Source: Mesorhizobium hawassense
GTDB lineage: Bacteria > Pseudomonadota > Alphaproteobacteria > Rhizobiales > Rhizobiaceae
Reading direction: 5' to 3'
Assembly (NCBI RefSeq): GCF_003289945.1
Contig: NZ_QMBP01000008.1
Coordinates: 186,001 to 250,000, forward strand
DNA: 64,000 nt
Positions 28,880 through 35,771 of the stretch are shown one piece after another. A program made the position numbers and the translations under genes. Within the stretch, counting starts at the first letter, position 1; every line of letters begins with the position of its first letter. The notes below the pieces were generated by a model. That model saw nothing but the letters and a program-made list of their open reading frames with translations. It did no database searches and was not told the DNA's origin.

Positions 28880-29110
28880 TTTTTGCGGCCAAGCACAGCG
28901 CTTGGCGTTGCGAAAGTGCGATTGAGTAAAGGCGCGCGCCGGACGAAGGTTCGGGGCGCGCGGCAAGTCACGGATGTACTGACAGTCGCGCGAGAAGCGC
29001 GCCGGAGCGGAAAGACCCGACAAGCTGGAACAGCAGATAGCTGCCAGCCCGGACCGGACGCTCCCGATCAGGCTACCGACAGAGGAAGGCGGGCAATGCC
29101 CGCCTTTTTT
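28880..29110 (+). ncRNA. structured 3-prime UTR or sRNA after the cold-shock gene
   Basis: Between the cspA stop and the terminator at 29086-29110 lie several successive stems: CCAAGC/GCTTGG near 28890-28906, a GC-rich stem GCGCGCCGGAC/GTTCGGGGCGCGC at about 28934-28962, GCGCG-AGAA-GCGCGC near 28988-29003, and CAGC-AGATA-GCTG. No coding frame is convincing. No internal promoter is evident, so it is most simply a structured 3-prime UTR that may be processed. Confidence 0.35.
29086..29110 (+). terminator. intrinsic terminator of cspA transcript
   Basis: AAGGCGGGC-AAT-GCCCGCCTT followed by TTTT: a perfect 9-bp stem with a U-tract. Confidence 0.9.
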
Positions 29111-29122
29111 GTTGTCTGGATT

Positions 29123-29342
29123 TTGGCGATTGGCGGAGTCGGCGAAGCTGCTCCCTTCTCCCCGTCGCTATACGGGGAGAAGTGCCCGGCAGGGCGATGA
29201 GGGGCAGCGCCTACACTTCAGAACTTCTACCTCAGGACCAACTAAGAGAGGCCGGCGCCGCCCCTCATCTGGCTACCGCCATCTTCTCCCCGTAAACAGG
29301 GGAGAAGGGCGCTGTCGCCGACGCTTTCGCCAATCTCCAAGG
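29123..29342. repeat. RIME-like intergenic repeat, type 3
   Basis: A 220-bp dyad: the left part TTGGCGATTGGCG...CCCTTCTCCCCGT is mirrored by GGAGAAGGG...CGCCAATCTCCAA on the right, with two internal hairpins (CTTCTCCCCGT...ACGGGGAGAAG at 29155-29182 and CTTCTCCCC...GGGGAGAAG at 29284-29308). It fills the gap between the cspA terminator and the convergent GST gene. Confidence 0.75.
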
Positions 29343-29349
29343 TCGCGTC

Positions 29350-29955
29350 TTAAGGCGCCCACCCGATCGGCACATGGCCCTTGTCAGCCTCGACCCGCTT
29401 CAGCCAAGCGGCGACGGCCGGATAGGCGTCGAGCTGGAAGCCGCCCATCCCGGCGGTGTGGGTGTAGGCGTATAGCGCGATGTCGGCGACGCTATAGGAG
29501 CCGGCGAAGAATTCGTTCTGCTCCAGATGCTTGTTCATCACGCCGAGCGCCTTGTTGCCGCGCTCCAGCGTCTGCGCCAATCGTTCCGGTGTGGCGTCCT
29601 TGGCCCGTTCCGGGAAGGTGAGCAGCGCCTTGCGCACCGCGATATAGGGCTCATGGCTGTATTGCTCGAAGAACAGCCATTGGTAAGCCAGCGCCCGCTC
29701 GTATCTGTCGGCCGGCAGGAAGCGCGTATCCTCGGCAAGATAGAGCAGGATGGCGTTGCTCTCGGCGATGCGCCGCCCGTCGTCGAGCTCGAGCATCGGC
29801 ACCATCGCGTTCGGATTCTTGGCGACATAGTCGGGCCTTCGCGTCTCGCCGGTGTGCGAGCTCACCTCGACCCGGGTAAAGGCAATGCCGAGCTTGGCCA
29901 TCAACAGCCGCGGCTTGTAGCAATTGCCGCTGTCCGCCATGTCGTAAAGGATCAT
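29350..29955 (-). CDS. glutathione S-transferase family protein
   Basis: 201 residues from ATG 29955 (MILYDMADSGNCYKPRLLMA); GAGGTG lies 6-7 bases upstream, better than GTG 29964. The thioredoxin-like half has NPNAMVPMLELDDGRRIAES with the cis-proline and Glu-Ser pair, and the helical half has EFFAGSYSVADIALYAYTHT, the GST capping box. The SGNCYK segment places a Ser or Cys at the catalytic position. Detoxification role inferred; substrate unknown. Confidence 0.88.
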   Translation of the reverse strand: MILYDMADSGNCYKPRLLMAKLGIAFTRVEVSSHTGETRRPDYVAKNPNAMVPMLELDDGRRIAESNAILLYLAEDTRFLPADRYERALAYQWLFFEQYSHEPYIAVRKALLTFPERAKDATPERLAQTLERGNKALGVMNKHLEQNEFFAGSYSVADIALYAYTHTAGMGGFQLDAYPAVAAWLKRVEADKGHVPIGWAP

Positions 29956-30037
29956 GCGACCCACCTCGCGCGTCCGCCCACGAAGGCTCTAACGCGCCTG
30001 GGCGGGTCTCATCCAGTGATTTGTTTTTGAGGAAAAC

Positions 30038-30124
30038 CATCAGCGACGCTGATGCATCCTTTCGGGGCCAAGCATCCGCGTCGCTGATACAACTTTAGGA
30101 TCGAGCATCAGCGACGCTGATGCA
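30038..30124. repeat. three palindromes at about 34-bp spacing after the EAL gene
   Basis: CATCAGCGACGCTGATG occurs at 30038-30054 and again, within GCATCAGCGACGCTGATGCA, at 30105-30124; a degenerate copy CATCCGCGTCGCTGATA is at 30073-30089. Each is a near-perfect palindrome. The copy at 30105-30124 overlaps the 3-prime end of the EAL gene and encodes its last residues (LHQRR and stop). Confidence 0.8.
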
Positions 30125-30965
30125 GGGGCACTACATTGTCGGCCCCGAGCAGGGTATCGACGGAAAGAGGCTCTTCTCTGAAGATCGTGCCGGCGAGCGC
30201 CGGACGGGCAAGATAAAAACCCTGCAGCAGGTCGACGCCCCCCTCGAGCGCGACGCGCAAATGCTGAGCCTGCTCGATGCCTTCGACGAGCACCTTGGCG
30301 CCGCGCTCGTGCAGCATCGCCACCAATGGCCGGAAGAAGCGCTCGGCGGCGGCATGGCGGCAGAGCTCGCCGAACCAGGCACCGTCGATCTTGACGATGT
30401 CGGGCGCCAGAAGATTGATGCGCGCCTCGGTCGAATGTCCCGTGCCGAAATCGTCGATGGCGATGCGGATGCCGTCGCGCCGCATTTCGCGCACCAGGCT
30501 GGTGAGAACGCGGTCGTCCGCCGCCTGTTCGGTGATCTCGCAGACCAGAAGGCTTGGCTCCAGTTCGAGTTCGCCGAGATGCCTCGTCATCAGCCGGATC
30601 TCGGCCAGCGCCCGCCCGAGATGGTCGTTGATCATCGGGTTGTAGTTGAAGAACAGCGACAGCCCTTCGACGCCTAAATTGCGATAATTGCCGAGATGCA
30701 GCATCCGGCACATCGTCTCGACGAACAGCCGGTCGGCCGCGGGAACGCCGTCGAAGAAGATCGACGGGGCCACCGGCTGGGCAATGCGGCGCGGTTCGAT
30801 CAGTCCCTCGACGGCGACCGCCCTGAGTACCCTGCCCTGCGGCGCGAAGATTGGCTGGTAGGCGCTCCACAGCCGGAAATCGCCATAGATGCCGAACTGG
30901 AGACCGATCTCGTCGGCGAAGATCGCCTTGGCGACGTTGCGCCGCCTCTCAGGCTTGCCACTCAT
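30108..30965 (-). CDS. EAL-domain protein (c-di-GMP phosphodiesterase family), second of pair
   Basis: 285 residues from ATG 30965, overlapping the stop of the upstream EAL gene by 4 bp (ATGA), so translationally coupled. A stand-alone EAL domain: AVEGLIEP (EGL for EAL), NYNP, CEITEQ, IDDFGTGHS, VKIDGAWF, VEGIEQ and QGFYLARP. The acidic, Asn, Asp-Asp, Lys, Glu and Gln residues needed for metal and c-di-GMP hydrolysis all appear to be kept. No membrane or sensor domain is visible, so cytosolic. The C-terminal LHQRR comes from a palindromic repeat. Confidence 0.85.
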   Translation of the reverse strand: MSGKPERRRNVAKAIFADEIGLQFGIYGDFRLWSAYQPIFAPQGRVLRAVAVEGLIEPRRIAQPVAPSIFFDGVPAADRLFVETMCRMLHLGNYRNLGVEGLSLFFNYNPMINDHLGRALAEIRLMTRHLGELELEPSLLVCEITEQAADDRVLTSLVREMRRDGIRIAIDDFGTGHSTEARINLLAPDIVKIDGAWFGELCRHAAAERFFRPLVAMLHERGAKVLVEGIEQAQHLRVALEGGVDLLQGFYLARPALAGTIFREEPLSVDTLLGADNVVPLHQRR

Positions 30966-31897
30966 GGCGCGACCTTGCGCCCGAACACCCTGGCCGGCCG
31001 GACCTGCGGCGCCGGGGCGGTCGGGCTCGGAGTAGCCGGCGCCTTGCTCGCCTCGGTCGCGACCTGCGCGACCTTGCCGAAAACACGAAAGCTGGTGGGG
31101 GCAAGCTCGGGCCGGGCAAGCACATAGCCTTGCACCATCGAGGCACCGGACCGTTCGGCAAGCTCCAGCTGCCAGCCTTCCTCGATGCCTTCGAAGACTG
31201 TGCGAATGCCTTGGTGCTCGAAGCTGTGCACCATCGCCGTCAGCAACGCGAAGCCCGGGCCGGATTCCATCAGATGCGTGATCCAATGCGCATCGAATTT
31301 GACGATATCGGGCTTGAGTTCCTTGACCCGGTTGATGTCCGATTCATCGGCTCCGTAATCGTCCACGGCGATGCGGAAACCATTGGCCCTCAGCGCCTCG
31401 ACAAAGCCGTAGAGCGTTTCCTGCGAAGCCGACTTCTGCTCGGTGACCTCGCACACGATGCGGCGCGGATCGATGCCGGCTTCGTGCAGCACCAGCCGCA
31501 TGTCACGCAGCGCCTTGTCGGCTATGCTGCGATCGGTGAAGACCGACGGGTCGAAATTGACGAAGATGGACGCCTCTTCCGGCAGGCAGGTGCCGGCGTT
31601 GAGAAGATGCAGCGTGCGCGTCAGCGCCTCGATATGCAGCCGGTCGCCGGCCGGGCAAATGCCGAAGAAGGTCCCTGGCGACTGCAGCTCGCCGTCGCGG
31701 AACGGCCGGATCAGCCCCTCGAAAGCGGCGACCGACAGCTTGCCTTCCTTGAAGGCGAAGATCGGCTGGAACGCGCTCTGCAGCGTATAGATGCCCCAGA
31801 CACCGCTCGAGGTGCCGTCATCATGACGAATGATGTGGGCAAGGCCGACGCTGCGCGACAAGAATCCCCCTCGCTCCGCGAAATCAGCGGAATTCAA
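30962..31897 (-). CDS. EAL-domain protein with altered loop 6, first of pair
   Basis: 311 residues. EAL blocks: AFEGLIRP, NFDPSVF, CEVTEQ, VDDYGADESD, VKFDAHWI, FEGIEE, QGYVLARP. The usual DDFGTGYSS loop 6 is changed to DDYGADESD, a region that controls dimerisation and metal binding, so activity may differ from its partner. A Pro/Ala-rich tail follows (about 285-311). Overlaps the next EAL gene by 4 bp. The two are about the same size and share layout, consistent with an old duplication. Divergent from the aminotransferase gene. Confidence 0.82.
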   Translation of the reverse strand: MNSADFAERGGFLSRSVGLAHIIRHDDGTSSGVWGIYTLQSAFQPIFAFKEGKLSVAAFEGLIRPFRDGELQSPGTFFGICPAGDRLHIEALTRTLHLLNAGTCLPEEASIFVNFDPSVFTDRSIADKALRDMRLVLHEAGIDPRRIVCEVTEQKSASQETLYGFVEALRANGFRIAVDDYGADESDINRVKELKPDIVKFDAHWITHLMESGPGFALLTAMVHSFEHQGIRTVFEGIEEGWQLELAERSGASMVQGYVLARPELAPTSFRVFGKVAQVATEASKAPATPSPTAPAPQVRPARVFGRKVAP

Positions 31898-32068
31898 TCC
31901 GACATCCTGCCAGCGAAGGGTTTACCGGTCGTTGATGAATTTGTTAATTGCCCGCTCACGCCTCCTTGACCCCTGGCTCATCGCACAATGCTTGCGCTTG
32001 GCGCGGTGATGCGACATGAGAGGCGCGCCGCGGCCGCTCCTGGCCGCTTTCCTAGGAGACATTTTGTC

Positions 32069-33271
32069 ATGGCCTTTCTTGCCGACGCCCTTTCCCGCGT
32101 TAAGCCTTCCGCGACCATCGCGGTGACGCAGAAAGCGCGCGAGCTGAAAAATGCCGGCCGTGACGTGATCGGCCTCGGCGCCGGCGAGCCGGACTTCGAT
32201 ACGCCCGACAACATCAAGAACGCGGCGATCGAAGCCATCCGCCGCGGCGAGACCAAATATCCGCCGGTTTCCGGCATCGCGCCGCTGCGTGAGGCGATCG
32301 CCAAGAAGTTCAAGCGCGAGAACAATCTCGACTACCGGCCGGAGCAGACCATTGTCGGCACCGGCGGCAAGCAGATCCTATTCAACGCCTTCATGGCGAC
32401 GCTGAACCCCGGCGACGAGGTCATCATCCCGCGCCCTTATTGGGTGAGCTATCCCGAAATGGTGGCGATCTGCGGCGGCACGTCGGTCTTCGCCGACACC
32501 TCGATCGACAATGGCTTCAAGCTGACGCCGCAAGTGCTGGAAAAGGCGATCACGCCGAAGACTAAATGGCTCTTGATGAACTCGCCGTCCAACCCGTCTG
32601 GCGCCGCCTACACGGAGGCCGAGCTTCGGGCGCTGGCCGATATACTCATGAAGCATCCGCATGTCTGGACGCTGACTGACGACATGTATGAGCACCTGAC
32701 CTATGGCGACTTCGTCTTCAAGACCATCGCCGAGGTCGAGCCGAGCCTCTATGAACGCACGCTGACCATGAACGGCGTGTCGAAAGCCTATGCCATGACC
32801 GGCTGGCGCATCGGCTATGCCGCCGGTCCGGTGCCGCTGATCAAGGCGATGGACATGATCCAGGGTCAGCAGACCTCCGGCGCCTGCACCATCGCGCAAT
32901 GGGCTTCCGTCGAGGCGCTCAACGGGCCGCAGGACTTCATCGCCAGGAACAAGGCGATCTTCCAGGGCCGGCGCGACCTCGTCGTCTCGATGCTCAACCA
33001 GGCGCGCGGCATCTCCTGCCCGTCTCCGGAGGGCGCGTTCTACGTCTATCCGTCCTGCGCGCAGCTGATCGGCAAGAAGACGAAGACGGGCAAGGTGATC
33101 GACAATGACGAGGCCTTCTGCTCGGAACTGCTGGAGGCCGAAGGCGTTGCGGTTGTGTTCGGCTCGGCCTTTGGCCTTGGCCCGAACTTCCGCATCTCCT
33201 ACGCCACGTCGGACGCTTTGCTGGAAGAAGCCTGCACGCGCATCCAGCGCTTCACCGCGTCGCTGACCTGA
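32069..33271 (+). CDS. aatA: aspartate/prephenate aminotransferase, class I PLP enzyme
   Basis: 400 residues from ATG 32069 (MAFLADALSRVKPSATIAVT), AGGAG 13 bases upstream. Class I aminotransferase of the Rhizobium AatA type: VIGLGAGEPDFDTPDNIK at the N-terminus, substrate-carboxylate and PLP contacts including NSPSNPSGAAYTEAE, the PLP lysine in VSKAYAMTGWRIGYA (Lys239), and the C-terminal arginine in FGLGPNFRISYA. Transfers the amino group between aspartate and 2-oxoglutarate in nitrogen metabolism. The gene symbol rests on family resemblance. An intrinsic terminator follows at 33301. Confidence 0.9.
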   Translation: MAFLADALSRVKPSATIAVTQKARELKNAGRDVIGLGAGEPDFDTPDNIKNAAIEAIRRGETKYPPVSGIAPLREAIAKKFKRENNLDYRPEQTIVGTGGKQILFNAFMATLNPGDEVIIPRPYWVSYPEMVAICGGTSVFADTSIDNGFKLTPQVLEKAITPKTKWLLMNSPSNPSGAAYTEAELRALADILMKHPHVWTLTDDMYEHLTYGDFVFKTIAEVEPSLYERTLTMNGVSKAYAMTGWRIGYAAGPVPLIKAMDMIQGQQTSGACTIAQWASVEALNGPQDFIARNKAIFQGRRDLVVSMLNQARGISCPSPEGAFYVYPSCAQLIGKKTKTGKVIDNDEAFCSELLEAEGVAVVFGSAFGLGPNFRISYATSDALLEEACTRIQRFTASLT

Positions 33272-33300
33272 CCGGAAGAGCAAGCTTCGCAGATCGGAAA

Positions 33301-33323
33301 AACCCGGCTCCGGCCGGGTTTTT
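33301..33323 (+). terminator. intrinsic terminator of the aminotransferase gene
   Basis: AACCCGGC-TCCG-GCCGGGTT followed by TTT, about 30 bp after the stop codon. The strand also carries AAAAA before the stem (33296-33301 region), so it may work for the convergent cupin gene too. Confidence 0.85.
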
Positions 33324-33334
33324 GTTGGGCAGCT

Positions 33335-33730
33335 TCAGCCGCCATATTGCTCCGGCGTCACCGCTTCCAGCCATTCGCCGTGGACGCTGTCCAGCGCCTC
33401 CTGCATGGCGATATGGGTCATGGCGGTGTTCGATCCGGCGCCATGCCAGTGTTTTTCGCCCGGCGCAAAGGAAACGACATCCCCTGCCCTGATCGTCTGG
33501 ATCGGCCCGCCCCAGGTCTGGGCGAGCCCGGCGCCGGAAGTGACGTAAAGCGTCTGTCCGAGCGGATGCGTGTGCCAATGCGTGCGCGCGCCGGGCTCGA
33601 AACTGACCAGCGTCGCTCTGAGCCGCGCCGGCGCTTCCCTGTCGATGATCGGCGTCTGCAGCACCCGCCCGGTGAAATAGGTCTCCGGCGCGATGATCGT
33701 CGGCACGCTGCCGCACGCAATGATCTTCAT
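33335..33730 (-). CDS. cupin protein similar to (R)-mandelonitrile lyase-type cupins
   Basis: 131 residues, a single small cupin. The first cupin motif is GARTHWHTHPLGQTLYVTSG (H-x-H-x4-Q metal ligands) and the second is PGEKHWHGAGSNTAMTHIA (third histidine). Overall pattern, including YFTGRVLQTPI at the start and the EQYGG tail, closely follows the small manganese cupins shown to have hydroxynitrile lyase activity in other bacteria. Natural substrate uncertain. Short distance from the aminotransferase terminator; divergent from the GGDEF-EAL gene. Confidence 0.85.
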   Translation of the reverse strand: MKIIACGSVPTIIAPETYFTGRVLQTPIIDREAPARLRATLVSFEPGARTHWHTHPLGQTLYVTSGAGLAQTWGGPIQTIRAGDVVSFAPGEKHWHGAGSNTAMTHIAMQEALDSVHGEWLEAVTPEQYGG

Positions 33731-34039
33731 CGTTCAAATCCTCGAAATCGTTGGTTGGACAAAGGCCGCGCGCGGCGTTTCGTGACGCAGTTTCATCCGA
33801 TCGAGGGGCCGTTGCAACCAGCTTGACGCTATTGCTGAACAACACCCTCATCCTGACGTTCCAGCATTACCCAAGCTGCGGCATTAGACTGTCCGAATAT
33901 TGTCATAAACCGTTGCTTTTTAACCATAAAAGCGCAACCTGCGTTCCACCGTCAAAGAACAGCTCGAAGCGAAAAGCCGCACTCAGTGTTTTTTAACGGC
34001 TGAGGTCTTAGCCATGCCGCGTGCTGTGGGGGCGCGGAC
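33731..34039. other. intergenic region between cupin and GGDEF-EAL genes
   Basis: 309 bp with relatively AT-rich stretches (33835-33990) expected to hold two divergent promoters. CTTGACG at 33820-33826 could be a -35, but no matching -10 is convincing. An imperfect dyad GTTGCTTTT...AAAAGCGCAAC lies at about 33913-33939. No coding frame supported. Confidence 0.35.
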
Positions 34040-35569
34040 ATGAGTATCTTGGCAACGATCAAGGATCACAGCGGCCGCATCTACCGCGGCATCCAGGCCC
34101 TGCTCGTGATGAGCATCGTCGCCATCGGCCTCGCGGCTTTCGCGCTGACGGAGGATACCTCCCGCGCCGGCGCGCTGGCGATGTCGGCGGCATCGACATT
34201 AGTGGCGCTCCTGGTGTTGATGTATATGCGCTCGAGCGTCGTCCAGCGCCTGCAGTCGGCGGAAGACGCCGAAGCCGAGAAGCACCGCCTTCTCACCGTC
34301 GATGCCATGACCGGCGCCATGACCCGGCGCTATTTCGTCGAAGCCCTGCGCGACCGGCTGGGCGGCTTGCGCAACCGCCGCCAGGCCAGCCTGCTTCTGA
34401 TCGACCTCGACCATTTCAAGCAGCTCAACGACACGTTCGGCCATCAGTTTGGCGACCTGGCGCTGGCGCATCTGGTCGCGGAGGCGCAGCGCATCTTCGA
34501 GGATGGCGTCATCGGCCGGCTCGGCGGCGACGAGTTCGGCGTCCTGGTTCCGCACGGCGACGTCGCCCTCATCCACAAGGATGTGCGTCGTCTGCTGGAT
34601 GCGATGCGGGCCGGCAAACGGCATGAAGGCAAGATCATTCCGTTGTCGATTTCGGTGGGCGTCGCGCTTGCGCCGCTGCATGCCTCGAACTGCACCGAAC
34701 TGATGCTGCTGGCCGACCTCGCGCTTTACGAAAGCAAGGCGGGCGGCCGCGGCCGCGTCACCGTTTTCGACGAGGAGATGCTGTCGGACAAACGCTATCG
34801 CCGGCTGGTGGAACGCGAGCTGCGCGCCGCGGTCTATCTTGGCGAATTGGAACTGCATTACCAGCCGATCGTCGATACCGACGGCTCGGTCGACGCGCTG
34901 GAGGGATTGATCCGCTGGCGCCATCCCGTCCGCAGCCTGATCTCGCCGGCCGAATTCATCCCGATCGCCGAGCGCTCGACGCTGATCGACATGATCGGCG
35001 AATGGGTCTTCAAGCGCGCCTGCGCCGATATCGGGCATTTTCCCGGACGGCGCATCTCCATCAACGTCTCCGGCGAGCAGCTGAAGCGCGACGAGATCGT
35101 GACGATGTGCGACCGGGTCCTGCGCGAGACCGGACGGTCCGCGTCGCAGTTCATCATCGAGATCACAGAGACGGTGGCGACGGCCGCGACGCCCGAGGTG
35201 CTAAGGCGCATCGAGGCGCTGCGCGGCCTCGGCTTCCACATCGCCCTCGACGACTTCGGCACTGGGCATTGCGGCTTCAACTACCTGAAGTCGCTGCCCA
35301 TCGACAGCGTCAAGATCGACCGCTCCTATATAAGCAGCCTCGCCCATGACCAGGTGGCGCAGATCTTCGTTTCGGCGCTTGCGCAGATCGCGCGCATCCA
35401 GGACATAACCATAGTCGCCGAGGGCGTGGAAACGGCGGCGGAATTCACCCTTGCCAAGACCGCCGGCTGCGGCCGCTTCCAGGGCTATTTCTTCGGCAGG
35501 CCGGCGCCCCGCGACAAGGCAAGCGCGCTGTGCGCCACCGCTCACGAACCGCTGGCCCTGACTGCCTGA
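34040..35569 (+). CDS. membrane GGDEF-EAL c-di-GMP turnover protein
   Basis: 509 residues. Two N-terminal transmembrane helices (about 19-36 and 44-62) with almost no periplasmic loop, then GGDEF (about 85-240) with RLGGDEFGVL intact, then EAL (about 255-500): ALEGLIRW, INVSGEQL, EITET, LDDFGTGHCG, VKIDRSYI, AEGVET, QGYFFGRP. No RxxD inhibitory site is visible five residues before GGDEF. Both cyclase and phosphodiesterase residues appear intact, so net activity cannot be assigned. Third c-di-GMP gene within 5 kb. Confidence 0.9.
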   Translation: MSILATIKDHSGRIYRGIQALLVMSIVAIGLAAFALTEDTSRAGALAMSAASTLVALLVLMYMRSSVVQRLQSAEDAEAEKHRLLTVDAMTGAMTRRYFVEALRDRLGGLRNRRQASLLLIDLDHFKQLNDTFGHQFGDLALAHLVAEAQRIFEDGVIGRLGGDEFGVLVPHGDVALIHKDVRRLLDAMRAGKRHEGKIIPLSISVGVALAPLHASNCTELMLLADLALYESKAGGRGRVTVFDEEMLSDKRYRRLVERELRAAVYLGELELHYQPIVDTDGSVDALEGLIRWRHPVRSLISPAEFIPIAERSTLIDMIGEWVFKRACADIGHFPGRRISINVSGEQLKRDEIVTMCDRVLRETGRSASQFIIEITETVATAATPEVLRRIEALRGLGFHIALDDFGTGHCGFNYLKSLPIDSVKIDRSYISSLAHDQVAQIFVSALAQIARIQDITIVAEGVETAAEFTLAKTAGCGRFQGYFFGRPAPRDKASALCATAHEPLALTA

Positions 35570-35699
35570 CGAACCCAAGCCGGCGAACATCCTATTTTTC
35601 TTGCCCTCCCGGCAAACCCGTGTGACGATGGTTTTGGGTAGGGGTGTATAAACCCCGCCCGCGACGGCCGAACAGGCCGGCCGCCGCTCTGCACAGGGT

Positions 35700-35742
35700 G
35701 CGATCGGACGCAAAACCGGTTTCCACTTTTGCTGATCGCTCT
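35700..35742. repeat. palindromic intergenic repeat, family A copy 3
   Basis: GCGATCGGACGCAAAACCGG...TTTTGCTGATCGCTCT: outer arms GCGATC/GATCGC, inner GCAAAACC and mirrored TTTTGC. Same family as the repeats at 7038, 9597 and 49720, in inverted orientation. It lies just upstream of the EF-G-like gene. Confidence 0.65.
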
Positions 35743-35771
35743 CTTGGGAAACGCCTGAGTGGAGGTCAGCC

